NCBI RefSeq assembly: GCF_000149955.1
Contig: NW_017264860.1
Span: 1 to 25,398 of the forward strand
Direction of reading: 5' to 3'
Source of the DNA: Fusarium oxysporum f. sp. lycopersici 4287
Taxonomy: Eukaryota > Ascomycota > Sordariomycetes > Hypocreales > Nectriaceae
DNA: 25,398 bases
Part shown: one piece after another, positions 7,879 to 17,555 of the stretch
Layout: the number at the start of each line of letters is the position of its first letter
How positions within the stretch are numbered: position 1 is the first letter of the stretch
The notes under the pieces: model-generated
Database searches by the model: none
What the model was told of the DNA's origin: nothing
What the model saw: the letters and a program-made list of their open reading frames with translations, nothing else
Made by a program: the position numbers and the translations under genes

Positions 7879-9650
7879 ACATACACGATAAGCATGCCGA
7901 TCAGACCAGCATGCCGATCAAAAATCTCAACTCTCCTAAGATAAATCGCAATAAAAACACAACAGACCATCTGATCAATTGAAATTAACTACTATACTTA
8001 TCTCCAGAGGCCTCAATACCCTCCTGACAGGTTCTTGCATTATGCCCAGTCTTACCGCAAGTCCTGCAACGCCGAACCCTCGGTCGCGCCAAACTTCCTT
8101 GACCACCACTTCTTGATGATTCAACCATTACCTGTATATCTACATCCATCTGATCAATTAGATCCCGACCTTCCTGTATAGTTATACTCCCTCTATTCCG
8201 TAGGCGGGCTCTTTTTGCCCTGTGCCGCCGGCTAAGTATCTCATTTGCCTGTCGAAGCTCTCGGTTCTCGGCCTCTAGTAGGGCAGTCTTATGCATATTT
8301 CTCTTTACTGCCTTAGTAAGAGACTGAAGAGCTTTAAGAATTGATTCTGGGGAGCTACTGTGATATCTTCTGATTCGTCTCTGTAGGTATTCAGACTGGG
8401 ATCCAGCCTTAAGAGCTATTCTTGGGGTCCTTGAAGTCCAAGATTGAGCTTGTTGGGCCTCCTCCTTAACAGGCGTTGGAGTCCGTAGCTGCACATCAAG
8501 TTTTAAGATCATAACTTCCAGGTCAAAAGGAACAAGACCGGCTCCTCTAAAACCCCCTTTGATATTTGCCTCGGTTATAGCCAATTGAAAGGCGGCGTAA
8601 AAGGCCGGGAAGAACTCGGTCTTGGAAATATGGGTTATAGACCTTCTGATCAGATGCTCTATTTCTCGACCATATGCCTTTTTCAGCGGCCCAAAACACC
8701 CAACATCAAGGGGCTGAAGTAGGTGGGAAGAATAAGGTAGCATACAGAGCGTGATGATATTGTTCTCTTTATAATATATCTGGAAGTCAGCCGAATGGTG
8801 GCTTTCGTGACCATCAAGGATCAGAAGACGATAGGCACCAACTGATCGGTCGGTTGTATATCGATTGAAGTGCTTTAGCCACTTAAGACCCGTCTTATTA
8901 TCCGTCCAACCATTTTGGGTTATGGCAATAGCCCAAGTGGCCGGGAGGTTGCTTTCTCGGTACTAATTAGCAAGGTAATATTGGCCTGCAACCACGATAA
9001 ATGGATTAATTGCCTGACCTTCTGCATTGATCGCTTAAATCGCTGTAACCCATTCCCGGTTTCCAGGCTGGACTGATTTTGGCCGTCCATGCCTTTCCGA
9101 GCTAGTAATAACTATAGCGCTTAATATCACGCCTATCATAAAGCCGGTCTTATTAAAGTTCCAGATATCATCTGATCGGATGCCATACTTCGCGATTGTG
9201 TTCTATATGAGCCTGAACTAATTGCGAATAGCGATTGGATCTTCGCATTTGGCCCTCTGATAGTCATATTTCCTCTGAAAACGCGTCTTGAGCTCTGGTT
9301 GCCGCTTAATAAAATTGATAGCCTAGCGCTTGCCAACTGGTGATGCATCGCGATCAGCAAGCAGTCGATTCGCCATTTCTTCAACATCGCGATGCCGGGA
9401 AGGAAATCCTCGCAAATCTAGGTCAAGGATATACTGGACTATAACCTGTTCCTCCAGATCACTCAGTTTCCGTGACTTTGGAACCCAATCGCAACGTGCA
9501 GAGATACCGTTATGTCGGGCATGGAGGGTTGAGAAGTTCACATCATAGACCTTTGCAGCTCGTCGCAGACTTAATTTTGGGTCTGCCCGATAGGCCTGAA
9601 GTGCAAGAAGGATTTGAGCCTCTTTATTAGATTGAGACATATTATTTGGT
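7879..9650 (-). mobile_element. E5: Fot1/pogo-like transposon, right end lost
   Basis: The left end is a 41 bp terminal repeat at 7879-7919 preceded by TA (7877-7878), with 13-mers AAGCATGCCGATC and CAGCATGCCGATC. The transposase on the minus strand is complete in length, but the element stops about 10 bp beyond the start codon, at about 9650, where copia gag sequence begins. The missing part would be about 90 bp including the second terminal repeat, judging by E2. The junction is not a TA and no target duplication is visible, so it was probably made by deletion or recombination. Confidence 0.88.
7985..9640 (-). pseudogene. E5 transposase (DDE/pogo family), disabled
   Basis: ATG 9640-9638 to TAA 7987-7985 is exactly 1656 nt. 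The N-terminal helix-turn-helix region (first 105 codons) is open until a TGG-to-TAG stop at about 9330; further stops lie between 9000 and 9330. The first catalytic motif is NFNKTG, with both D and E lost by G-to-A changes. The second (LDGHESHHS) and third (LQPLDVGCFG) aspartates are intact at DD35D spacing. The C-terminal 252 codons (7985-8743) are open and include the last catalytic motif, a Glu/Arg-rich helical stretch and a perfect CCHC knuckle (C-x2-C-x4-H-x4-C, CRTCGKTGHNARTC). The best copy for judging the C-terminal domain. Confidence 0.92.
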
Positions 9651-12600
9651 CCTCTCATACCGAGATGTAGGGAACGCCTTCCGAAATGAGCTCCAAGATG
9701 CAGAGGCCACGAAGGGCCGAGTGGCCCGCGGTGCGTTTTCTGCGAGCTATGCTGGGGAGGACCCCCAGGATAATAAAGGGGACGCCCACATCATTGAAGG
9801 TCAGTACCCGTCTTCGAAGAAGGGAGAAAGAAAACGCCAGAGGTCTCCTGAGAAGAGACAGGAATGCCCGGCGTGTGGACTACCCCACGAACTTACGAAA
9901 TGCTTCTATGTCTTTCCAAATCAGGCATAGAAGGGATTCAAACCCCGAGAGAAAATCCAACAGAAAGTGAAAGAAGCTCTCGAGGAAGACTCGGACCTGC
10001 AGGCCCAGGTAAAGTCCCTTATAAGGAAAAAGGCCAGAACCTTAAGCACCAGAAACCCAAAATAAGCAACGAAGGAAGAGAACTCAGATCAATGACTATA
10101 CCAGAGACCTATTGCCAAAGTCAAGGCCACATTTATAACACAGAGGGATGATTATCCCCTACGGAACTCCGTAATCCTTGACCCTGGAGCCACTATCTCA
10201 ATCACGAATAGCCCCGATAGACTAGCCAAACTTCAACCGGCTATTCCAGGCGACTGTATCTGGGCTGGAGACCGAAAACTGCTCATCTTAGGCTACGGAA
10301 CTATGACTGTTAGGCTCACAAGAACTCGAGCCCTGTTGCTCGAAGATGTGGCCTACTGCCCTCGACTCCTTATGACTCTAGTCTCCCTACGCCAACTGCG
10401 AAGGAAAGGTCTCTATTGGGACAACCGGCACGACCCAACGATCCTTCGATGGCTCGATCGAACTCTTGCATGCCCGGTTCAAGACATATATGGTCAATAC
10501 GTCATTGAATATCAACCAGTAGCTATAACCCCAGCAGCTTTGACAGCCTATAAATTCAACTCTTATAGCAAGAGGGCCCCTTTGACAGGAGAAGCTATCC
10601 GCTGGCACAGCCGCCTAGGGCATCCGGGACCACAAGCCCTTGAACACTTGGTCTCAGCCTCTCAGGGGGTGCGAATTCGAGGTCCAACCACTGCTGAATG
10701 CGATGCCTGTGGCCTATCGAAGGTCAAGAGGCAGGTCAGACGGGCCCCAAGGCAGCAGCCCGGCCAGGCCGCCGGCGAACGTATTGCTGTTGACTTTCAT
10801 GACTACGAAGAAGGCATAGACGGTTACACCTCACAGATGTTACTGACATGCCGAGCCACCGGATACATTTGGGATTACTATCTTACAGCCCGAACGGCAG
10901 ATGCTATTATCACGGCCTTCAAAGCCTTTCTAGGTCATATAGAACGGCAACACAGCCTCAAGGTCAGAGTTATCGAATGCGATAATGAGATCACGGAGGT
11001 CAAGCCGAAGGTCGGAGACTTCTTAAGAGATAGAGCAATTATCCTCGAGCCCTCAGCACCGCACACACAAGCCCAAAATGGCGGCGCCGAACGCTCAGGG
11101 GGTGTGATCAAGGATAAAGAAAGGGCCATGCGGACAGGAGCCAAGCTTCCACATCAGTTATGGCTAGAAATCGGAAGGACAGCGGTTTATCTATACAATC
11201 GCATGCCTAACTACAGGTCAGGCTGGAAGACCCCATATGATCAACTACACACAGCATCAGCCAAACTCAGAGGGATTCCACAACCGAAGAAACAGCCGGA
11301 TCAGACACATCTACGAGCATTCGGCTATAAGGCCTATGCAATGACCTTAGAAGCCTAACAGAAGGTTAATTATAAAATGCGACTTAAGCCTAAAGGCTGG
11401 ATCGGCTTCTTAGTCGGCTATAGGTCCTTGAACATTTATAGGATCTGGATCCCTATAATTAACCGGATAGTTAATACTCGAGATGTTATATTTAATGAAG
11501 ATGAGATCTGCAACGGAGACTGGGAACAATTTAAGGACGACCTTCTTAAAGCTGATCTTAGCGAAATAGCCAAGTTCGCACAAGAGTCTGCCCTTCCAGA
11601 TTAAGACAGCCTTGAAGAACTAGAAGCTGAGGACTCCTTCGAAATAACCCTTCCAATAGGCGCTCTGACCGACGATGAAGGAACCCAACTGGGGGAAGCC
11701 GACGAAACAGTCGAACACATCGGCGGTCCGTATACAACGGCAAAATTTGTCCCTTTTCTAACGCCACCAGAGTCACCGCTATCAGCCCTTCTAGTACATT
11801 CTATCCAAACGCTCTATCAAGGAGTTCAACCTACAATCGAGACGAATGAAGGTACAACAACAGTTCCTTGGCAGGCAGCCTTCATAGCCGGAGCAAAGAC
11901 CCCTCTACAGACCTCAATCGAACGGGCGCTCCGTCAGGGGAGGAATATGCACCGAAGCAACCTGCCGCCGCCCCCAAGGAAACACCAAGATCTTATAGAT
12001 CATCCATTTGGAAAACTCTTTCAAAAGGCCGAAGAAGATTACCTTCAAAGTCATAAGGAAATGAAGTCTTGGACTGAGATACGAGCTAAAGACCCTCGAG
12101 CCTCTGAACAGCAGGTCCTCAGCTGTATGTGGGTGTATATCTATAAGTTTGATAAACACGGCCGCTTCCAGAAGTGCAAGGCACGGCTAGTGGTCAGAGG
12201 AGACCAACAAGCTAAAGGGAGGCTGCAAGAGACATATGCAGCTACCCTAGCCGGAAGATCCTTTCGAACCCTGATAGCGATAGCAGCTAAATTCGACCTA
12301 GAAATGGTCTAATACGATGTGGTCAACGCATTTGTATATGCCCTAATCAATCAGGATATCTTCATGCATATGCCTCCGGGGTATAAGAAAGCAGGGACCA
12401 TTCTGCAGCTAAACAAAGCTCTATATGGGTTACGAGTCTCTCCCTTACTGTGGCAGAAAGAGCTCTCGAAGACCCTCTTAGAGCTTGGCTATGAACAGGT
12501 TCCCCACGAGCCCTGCTGCTTCAAGAAGGAAGGAATCCTCTTCTTCTTCTATGTTGACGATGTTATCGTGGCCTACCGAAAAGCTCGGGGAGATAAAGCC

Positions 12601-13572
12601 AATGAACTGATAAAACAGCTCCAATTGAGATACAAGCTAACAGGCGGTAACCCTATGCAATGGTTCCTAGGAATGGAAGTCATACGGGACCGACCTGCAA
12701 GGAAGATTTGGCTATCTCAAACAGCCTATATTGACAAAATTGCAAACCTAGCTAACAAAGGAACAGCTACAGTACCAATGACTTAAATAGAGCTACGGCC
12801 TCGAATAGGGCTAGCAACCCCAGCAGAAATTCAACGCTACCAACGCAAAGTCGGCTCAGTCCTCTATATCGCTGTCAACACCCGACCCGATATAGCCTTC
12901 GCCGTCTCCAGACTGGCACGATTCCTCACCAATCCAGGCAGAGCCCATCAAGAAGCTGCTGACCGCGTTATCCACTACCTCACATACACCAAGCATCGAG
13001 CCCTAGCCTTCGGAGGGCCCGGTGGGCTCAAAGTTGCTAGCGATGCCTCATTTGCAGATAACACCCTCGACCGAAAAAGCTCGCAGGCTTATACAATCAA
13101 GCTGTTTAATGGGTTAATCGGTTGGAGAGCCAGTAAGCAAGATACAGTCACCACATCCACGACAGAAGCAGAACTCCTAGCCCTAGCACAGGCGGCTAAG
13201 GAGTCCCTCTATGTGAGCCGACTGCTGAAGGAGCTTACAGTCCAACTAGATAACTCGATCATCCAGATTGACTGCGACAACACTCAGACCATCAACCTTG
13301 TAACTGCCGAAATAGCTACCTTAAAGACCAAGCTGAGGCATGTGGATATCCACAACCACTGGCTGAGGCAGGAGGTTCAAGGAGGGAAAATTCAGGTCAA
13401 ATACACCAAGTCAACAGATATGATTGCAGACGGCTTAACAAAGGCCCTGCCGGCAGGCAAATGGGACCGCTTCCTTTATCAACTTGGCCTGGAAGACATT
13501 CAGGAAAGACAGCAGAACAGGAAGCAGGAAGGAATAGAAGAAAGACTCCAAAATACGGAAGACTGCCTATGA
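9651..13572 (+). pseudogene. Copia gag-pol polyprotein, seven in-frame stops
   Basis: One continuous frame from the gag fragment to TGA 13570-13572. Gag end: zinc knuckle CPACGLPHELTKC (C-x2-C-x3-H-x4-C, about 9862-9902). Protease: LDPGATIS with the aspartate codon at 10180. Integrase: HHCC zinc site (WHSRLGH then CDAC, about 10600-10715) and D-D-E core (VDF, ECDNE, AERSG, about 10789-11100). Reverse transcriptase: DVVNAF at about 12315 and YVDD at about 12550. RNase H: SDASFAD, TEAEL, DCDNT between 13035 and 13290. Stops: TAG 9928, TAA 10063, TGA 10093, TAA 11356, 11602, 12310, 12784. No frameshift is needed. The TAA codons fit CAA-to-TAA changes. As it stands it cannot make a full polyprotein. 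Confidence 0.93.
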
Positions 13573-13600
13573 AATACAGGCTTAATAGGGACGTACTTGA

Positions 13601-13613
13601 GCCTGAGGGGGTG
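13601..13613 (+). promoter_or_regulatory. Polypurine tract of copia element
   Basis: The purine-rich stretch gcctgagggggtg sits immediately before the LTR start TGTTG, in the position where plus-strand priming occurs in LTR retrotransposons. Assigned by position and composition. Confidence 0.6.
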
Positions 13614-13791
13614 TGTTGAATACTGGTGAAAATGAGACCGGCTGACCGGCTGACCGAACTACCGGTCAGAGAGCTGTCTCAGCACTGTAACAACCTCTTA
13701 GATTGGTCATTACTGAACAGATAGAAATAGGGTTCCAACCCAACTATCGGACAGAGAGTGGAATACACACAATAGACCCCTATATCTGACA
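13614..13791 (+). repeat. Copia 3' LTR (about 178 bp)
   Basis: Starts TGTTGAATACTGG after the polypurine tract and ends CTGACA, giving the usual TG...CA limits with an inverted TGT/ACA. It includes a tandem of GACCGGCT (about 13636-13655). The right limit is set by the switch to recognisable transposase codons at about 13792. The 5' LTR is absent, so length and limits could not be checked against a second copy. Confidence 0.7.
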
Positions 13792-14012
13792 CAGGTAGTG
13801 GCCGAATCGTCGAGAAGTGGTGGTCAGGGAAGTTCGGCGCGACCGAGGGAAAGGCATTGTGGAATATGCGGCAAGACTGGGCATAATGCAAGAACCTGTC
13901 AGGTAGTAACTGAGATATCTAGGGAAGAGAATAATGAGTAGTTTTAATTGATTAGATAGTTTATTATGTTTTTATGATAGTTTATCTTTTGAAGGGTAAG
14001 ATTTCTGGCCTA
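13792..14012 (+). mobile_element. Fragment K: 3' end of a Fot1-like element
   Basis: It begins within the codons for Q-V-V-A-E-S-S-R-S, where the copia LTR inserted, and includes a complete CCHC knuckle (CGICGKTGHNARTC) and 3' untranslated sequence like that of E1. It stops at about 14012, where a terminal repeat would be expected; instead a short tatgt repeat follows. The 5' part that should lie left of the retrotransposon is absent, in keeping with the deletion that removed the copia 5' end. Confidence 0.82.
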
Positions 14013-14655
14013 TGTTATGTTATGTTATGTGTATTTTTCGTCTGGGTGGCTGACTGGCTGTAACGAAGCCAAATCTCCTACTGGAGCAAAAGACGTGCTG
14101 AGCTAGCTAGGTACAGGATACCCCGCTTCCTTCACCATCCAGCATACCAAGGCACAAAAGGCGCTGTTTTTGTCAAGCCCGTCACCCGTCAGCGGGTTCG
14201 GGGGCAGTCTGTCAAATTTTTCCACCGACCAGAATTCTCTCACGCATCGCTACATCTGCTGACGCAGTCCACAATCTCCAGTAACTAAGTTGTAGCTCGT
14301 AGTCGACTGTCGTGGCGGCAGGGAAAAACCTTGGGAAGGAATCAGAGGCCGGCGGTGCGGCTTGCCTTCAAAGGAGAAAAACCCATCGCAATCGGCGTCG
14401 TTGATCGGGAGGATGTCGCTACCGATGCCATGGGCATCGTCCTCCGATATCTAAGGCGTTCTGGTTCTGAGGTGCCGCCATTAGATCCGACAAAGTTGTT
14501 GTCAGAGAAGGCGAACTCTCCAAAATTCCTTCTCTGAAAGCTGCTGTTAGGGAGCCGATAGCATCCCCGCAGTTTTGTGTAGTCGCATAGCCCGTAGAAA
14601 ATCCCGCTCCTAGCACCGCACTAACAGTGCGTGCCAAGAAAGAATTTTTACAGGG
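14013..14655. other. Unassigned sequence of ordinary composition
   Basis: About 640 bp, not AT-rich, starting with a short tatgt microsatellite (14011-14030). It is bracketed by two copies of AGATTTCTGGCCTA (13999-14012 and 14664-14677) that belong to transposon ends. A 68-codon open frame at 14331-14537 has no recognisable similarity. I see no supported gene. It may be genomic sequence that predates the insertions, or cargo between two element ends. Confidence 0.4.
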
Positions 14656-14695
14656 GAGAGTTGAGATTTCTGGCCTACTCGCTTATCATACACGT
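14656..14695 (-). repeat. Relic terminal repeat of an E-family element
   Basis: Reads on the minus strand as an 11 bp lead, then AAGCGAGTAGGCC, then subterminal sequence like that of E2 and E5. It is followed by TA (14696-14697). Only one 13-mer is present where other ends have two, which suggests loss of one repeat by recombination between them. The opposite end of this element was not found. Confidence 0.7.
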
Positions 14696-14697
14696 TA

Positions 14698-14771
14698 TAG
14701 GGTAGGTTATTTTTAGTTATACAGTATACTGTCTCGCATACTTATATGTCACGCAAGCTTATCAACCACGT
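14698..14771. mobile_element. Relic right end of a second MITE copy
   Basis: Aligns with the last 75 or so bases of the MITE at 7384-7820 (7746-7820), ending at the same terminal repeat and followed by TA (14772-14773). It begins at the TA that adjoins the terminal repeat ending at 14695, so that element probably inserted into this MITE copy. Confidence 0.75.
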
Positions 14772-14773
14772 TA

Positions 14774-15814
14774 AGGGGTAAAATATAATATAATATAATA
14801 TAAATATACCAATCTAGATTAATAGACCAAATACATATAATGTCTAATACTACCCTGTAATAATCTTACTAATGTCTACATTTAGGAAATTGCAATTAGA
14901 ATAAAGAATAAGTAGTAGGGTTAAAATTAATCTTACCTAAATTTGGAAGAGCCTCGATGCGTGCACGGGCCAGATTTTATATAATGCGGTACATTATAGC
15001 GAGCCCTTGTTACAGTAGTAGGGATATTATTAGGGTCACATAGCGCCCTGATCACGCTTCGCCACATTTAATGTCTTTTCCGGGCACTTACTTGCCACCT
15101 CCCTGGATTGTGGTTGTGTGGTTGTGGTTTCGAAAAATTGTTTCGCCCGGCTCAACCCTCGTTCCTTGCGGGAGGGTCCGTTTTTCTGCGGAGAGGGTCC
15201 GTTCCAGGAGCCCCTCTACCGTACGTCCACCATCCGATCGTTCCCCATTAGGAAATTTTACTGCAATCTTATTTCGATCTTATACATGAATTGTTAGTGT
15301 GTCGTCCGTCACTCGGGATGACCATCCTCCGAGTCACGCTCGATTGTTTGTTTTTTGCCACCCTCCTTATCCTCACGATGGCAGGACCTAAAATACGGCC
15401 TGCTTGGGACAAAATCTGTCCCAGATCCGATTAAGACGGTTCACTACAGTCCACAGCCCACCGGAGCCCTGGCCTATCTTCCATGCACCGAAAGGGTTCA
15501 GTACTCGGCCACTGGCTCTCTTCTGTTAGATTGCATTCGACTTCGAGCATGGAGCATTATCGATAGCCTGCTTCTTCTCCTCCCGAACTAGGAGGACACT
15601 GCCATTCTAACATGGATAGGCCCGAAATATCATACCTTACGAGAGAGGTACCTCTGCAAACAGGTATTACTACCCTCCATGCATGCCCGGCAGTCCATTC
15701 CCTCGTACTGGCGCGGTGCAATATTCAGCCGCAGGGCCCCATAAGCACAGCTGCACACGTTGCGCCCGAGGCATCCGTCCATATAACAATGCGACGGGGC
15801 CACTCAATATGTAC
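14774..15814. other. Intergenic region upstream of acyltransferase gene
   Basis: The first 200 bp are AT-rich (short ataat repeats near 14786-14810). The remainder is of mixed composition, with a duplicated GAGGGTCCGTT (about 15173 and 15193) and an imperfect inverted repeat around ACTCGG...CCGAGT (15312-15336). Short open frames exist but show no codon or domain evidence. No gene is supported. Confidence 0.4.
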
Positions 15815-15880
15815 AAGAGCTTAAAAGAGCATAAAAGAGCTTAAATCAAGCTATTTTCTCTCGCTGTCGCTTCCCAAAAC
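15815..15880 (+). promoter_or_regulatory. Likely core promoter and leader of acyltransferase gene
   Basis: Three near-copies of AAGAGCTTAAA / AAGAGCATAAA (15818-15846) include TATA-like CATAAAA, followed by a pyrimidine-rich stretch (ctattttctctcgctgtcgct) as often found at fungal transcription starts, then caaaacATGA around the start codon, a good fungal initiation context. Assigned by composition and position only. Confidence 0.4.
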
Positions 15881-17305
15881 ATGACATCCACCTCAAACAT
15901 ACTTACCCTCCGCCTTCATGACCTCGATAACCTCCGGACCTACCTTGCTGGGCTCGTTATCACGGGCCACACGGCCATCGTATACGGCAGTGGCGGTCAG
16001 TGGCCCATCCGCAGCGCCACCGTGCCGCCGGGGACTAACCCGCCGCTTGTGGCCTTTAGCGGGTTTAACCAGACCTTCTGCATGGCCCTGTTCTTCTGGG
16101 TGTCGGGCCGCATGTCGGCGCAGTCGATGCAGCGTGCTGTCAGCCCGAAGGGCGGCAACGCCAGCGGGGTAGCGGCTTTTGTGCGCGCGAAGCTGTGGCG
16201 GCTTGGCATCCCGACGGCTGTCTATAGTATCGCCGTCTACCCTATCGCCCACGTCCTGGTTCTCCCGCACTGGGACATCGGCCACCATTTGCGGCTGCTT
16301 GGCGTGCNNNNNNNNNNNNNNNNNNNNNNNNNNNNNNNNNNNNNNNNNNNNNNNNNNNNNNNNNNNNNNNNNNNNNNNNNNNNNNNNNNNNNNNNNNNNN
16401 NNNNNNNNNNNNNNNNNNNNNNNNNNNNNNNNNNNNNNNNNNNNNNNNNNNNNNNNNNNNNNNNNNNNNNNNNNNNNNNNNNNNNNNNNNNNNNNNNNNN
16501 NNNNNNNNNNNNNNNNNNNNNNNNNNNNNNNNNNNNNNNNNNNNNNNNNNNNNNNNNNNNNNNNNNNNNNNNNNNNNNNNNNNNNNNNNNNNNNNNNNNN
16601 NNNNNNNNNNNNNNNNNNNNNNNNNNNNNNNNNNNNNNNNNNNNNNNNNNNNNNNNNNNNNNNNNNNNNNNNNNNNNNNNNNNNNNNNNNNNNNNNNNNN
16701 NNNNNNNNNNNNNNNNNNNNNNNNNNNNNNNNNNNNNNNNNNNNNNNNNNNNNNNNNNNNNNNNNNNNNNNNNNNNNNNNNNNNNNNNNNNNNNNNNNNN
16801 NNNNNNNNNNNNNNNNNNNNNNNNNNNATGTCGAGCGCGAATGCCCTATCGCTGGGGAACAATGCTGCTCGCCTTCGCCCCCGTGCTGGTCAGAGTCCGT
16901 CCCGAGACCTTGAAGAAGGACTTGAGCCAGTACATGGGCGGTTGGAACTATCAAGCCCTGCTGTACACGCTATGGAACGAGCTCTCTTTGTTTATTGTCG
17001 GCCCTGCGCTCATGGCGCTCTTCCAGCGACGATACTCCCGCCCAGCGACGTCAAGGACATTCTCGGCGCGGTATTCATATACAGCTTTCCTAGTACACAC
17101 ACCCGTCAACGTGGCCATTGAGCTTCTGGTTGAGGCGGTTCTATGCCCCGGCGGAGAGAAGGCGGCGTGGATGTCTACTGCCGCTTGGAAGGCCGCTGGG
17201 CCAGTAATCATGACGGTATTGGTTAGCGCTGTTAATGTAGTGGCCTCTTTCACGATTGGGCGGTGGTTAGTGGATTATGTTCCCAGCGTTCGCTCTTTCA
17301 TTTAG
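15881..17305 (+). CDS. Acyltransferase-3 family integral membrane protein
   Basis: Predicted multi-pass membrane O-acyltransferase (Acyl_transf_3, PF01757 type), the family that moves acyl groups onto sugars or small molecules; substrate unknown. The N terminus has the family hallmark: LDNLRTYLAGLVITGH with R19 and H30 spaced as in the first membrane helix, then FFWVSG at about 70-75. Further hydrophobic helices lie at about 107-128, 322-335, 357-378 and 440-465, and the C-terminal motif ARYSYTAFLVHTPV matches the family's late S-Y-x-x-F/Y-L-x-H helix. 474 residues fits the family. Residues 143-316 are hidden by the gap; the frame is kept across it, but an intron could be inside. GC-rich codon use contrasts with the decayed surroundings and no stop is seen. 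Such genes may stand alone or in secondary metabolite clusters; none is visible here. Confidence 0.85.
   Translation: MTSTSNILTLRLHDLDNLRTYLAGLVITGHTAIVYGSGGQWPIRSATVPPGTNPPLVAFSGFNQTFCMALFFWVSGRMSAQSMQRAVSPKGGNASGVAAFVRAKLWRLGIPTAVYSIAVYPIAHVLVLPHWDIGHHLRLLGVXXXXXXXXXXXXXXXXXXXXXXXXXXXXXXXXXXXXXXXXXXXXXXXXXXXXXXXXXXXXXXXXXXXXXXXXXXXXXXXXXXXXXXXXXXXXXXXXXXXXXXXXXXXXXXXXXXXXXXXXXXXXXXXXXXXXXXXXXXXXXXXXXXXXXXXXXXXXXXXXXXXXXXXXXXXXXXCRARMPYRWGTMLLAFAPVLVRVRPETLKKDLSQYMGGWNYQALLYTLWNELSLFIVGPALMALFQRRYSRPATSRTFSARYSYTAFLVHTPVNVAIELLVEAVLCPGGEKAAWMSTAAWKAAGPVIMTVLVSAVNVVASFTIGRWLVDYVPSVRSFI
16308..16827. other. Assembly gap (520 N)
   Basis: A run of unknown bases inside the acyltransferase gene. 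Open frames that cross it on either strand are artefacts of N translation, except the one supported on both sides by family motifs. Confidence 1.
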
Positions 17306-17447
17306 ATATGGAGATTTTTAGAACTTTGCCAAAGTTTGTTGGCAGCAGAAAGCAATCAAGGAGTCTTAGATTATAGCAAGGATTACTACCTGTAGTAAGC
17401 TCTATAGATATAAGCGCGATATAATTGCGCCGGTATAGCTACTACTA

Positions 17448-17491
17448 ACGTATTTCACCGTCACCCCGTACACCCCCCCACCCCGCACACC
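17448..17491 (+). repeat. E6 left terminal inverted repeat
   Basis: 44 bp: 14 bp lead, 13-mer CACCCCGTACACC, spacer CCCC, 13-mer CACCCCGCACACC. It is the presumed transposase-binding end. Confidence 0.93.
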
Positions 17492-17555
17492 CGTGATGAC
17501 CTTATAACGGAATCTGTAGATGACTTCAATCAATTACACAGCTACGAGTATTTAT

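Larger units (their letters stand above)
9651..13791 (+). mobile_element. Ty1/copia LTR retrotransposon, 5' truncated
   Basis: About 4.1 kb of a copia-type element. Order gag, protease, integrase, reverse transcriptase, RNase H places it in copia rather than gypsy. The 5' LTR, leader and most of gag are missing; sequence begins abruptly at the E5 junction. On the right it ends in a short LTR (13614-13791) followed by the C-terminal codons of a Fot1-like transposase (fragment K), so the element had inserted into such a copy. The base composition is much closer to balanced than in the surrounding E copies, implying a younger insertion or fewer rounds of RIP. Confidence 0.92.

Noticed and set aside
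14331..14637. Small gene at 14331-14537 (+) or 14419-14637 (-)
   Set aside because: Neither translation resembles a known family, and overlapping frames on both strands indicate chance open stretches.
13999..14677. 14 bp target-site duplication of a 650 bp insertion
   Set aside because: The sequence left of the second copy (ggagagttg) is itself subterminal E-family sequence, so the 14-mer is shared end sequence rather than a duplicated target.
15071..15824. Short plus-strand frames (15071-15289, 15355-15591, 15612-15824) as genes or upstream exons of the acyltransferase
   Set aside because: No domain, no convincing splice connections, and the acyltransferase has a good start of its own at 15881.
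16179..16954. Other long open frames spanning the N run on both strands
   Set aside because: Their length comes from translating N as X; the sequence on either side does not support a protein, unlike the acyltransferase frame.
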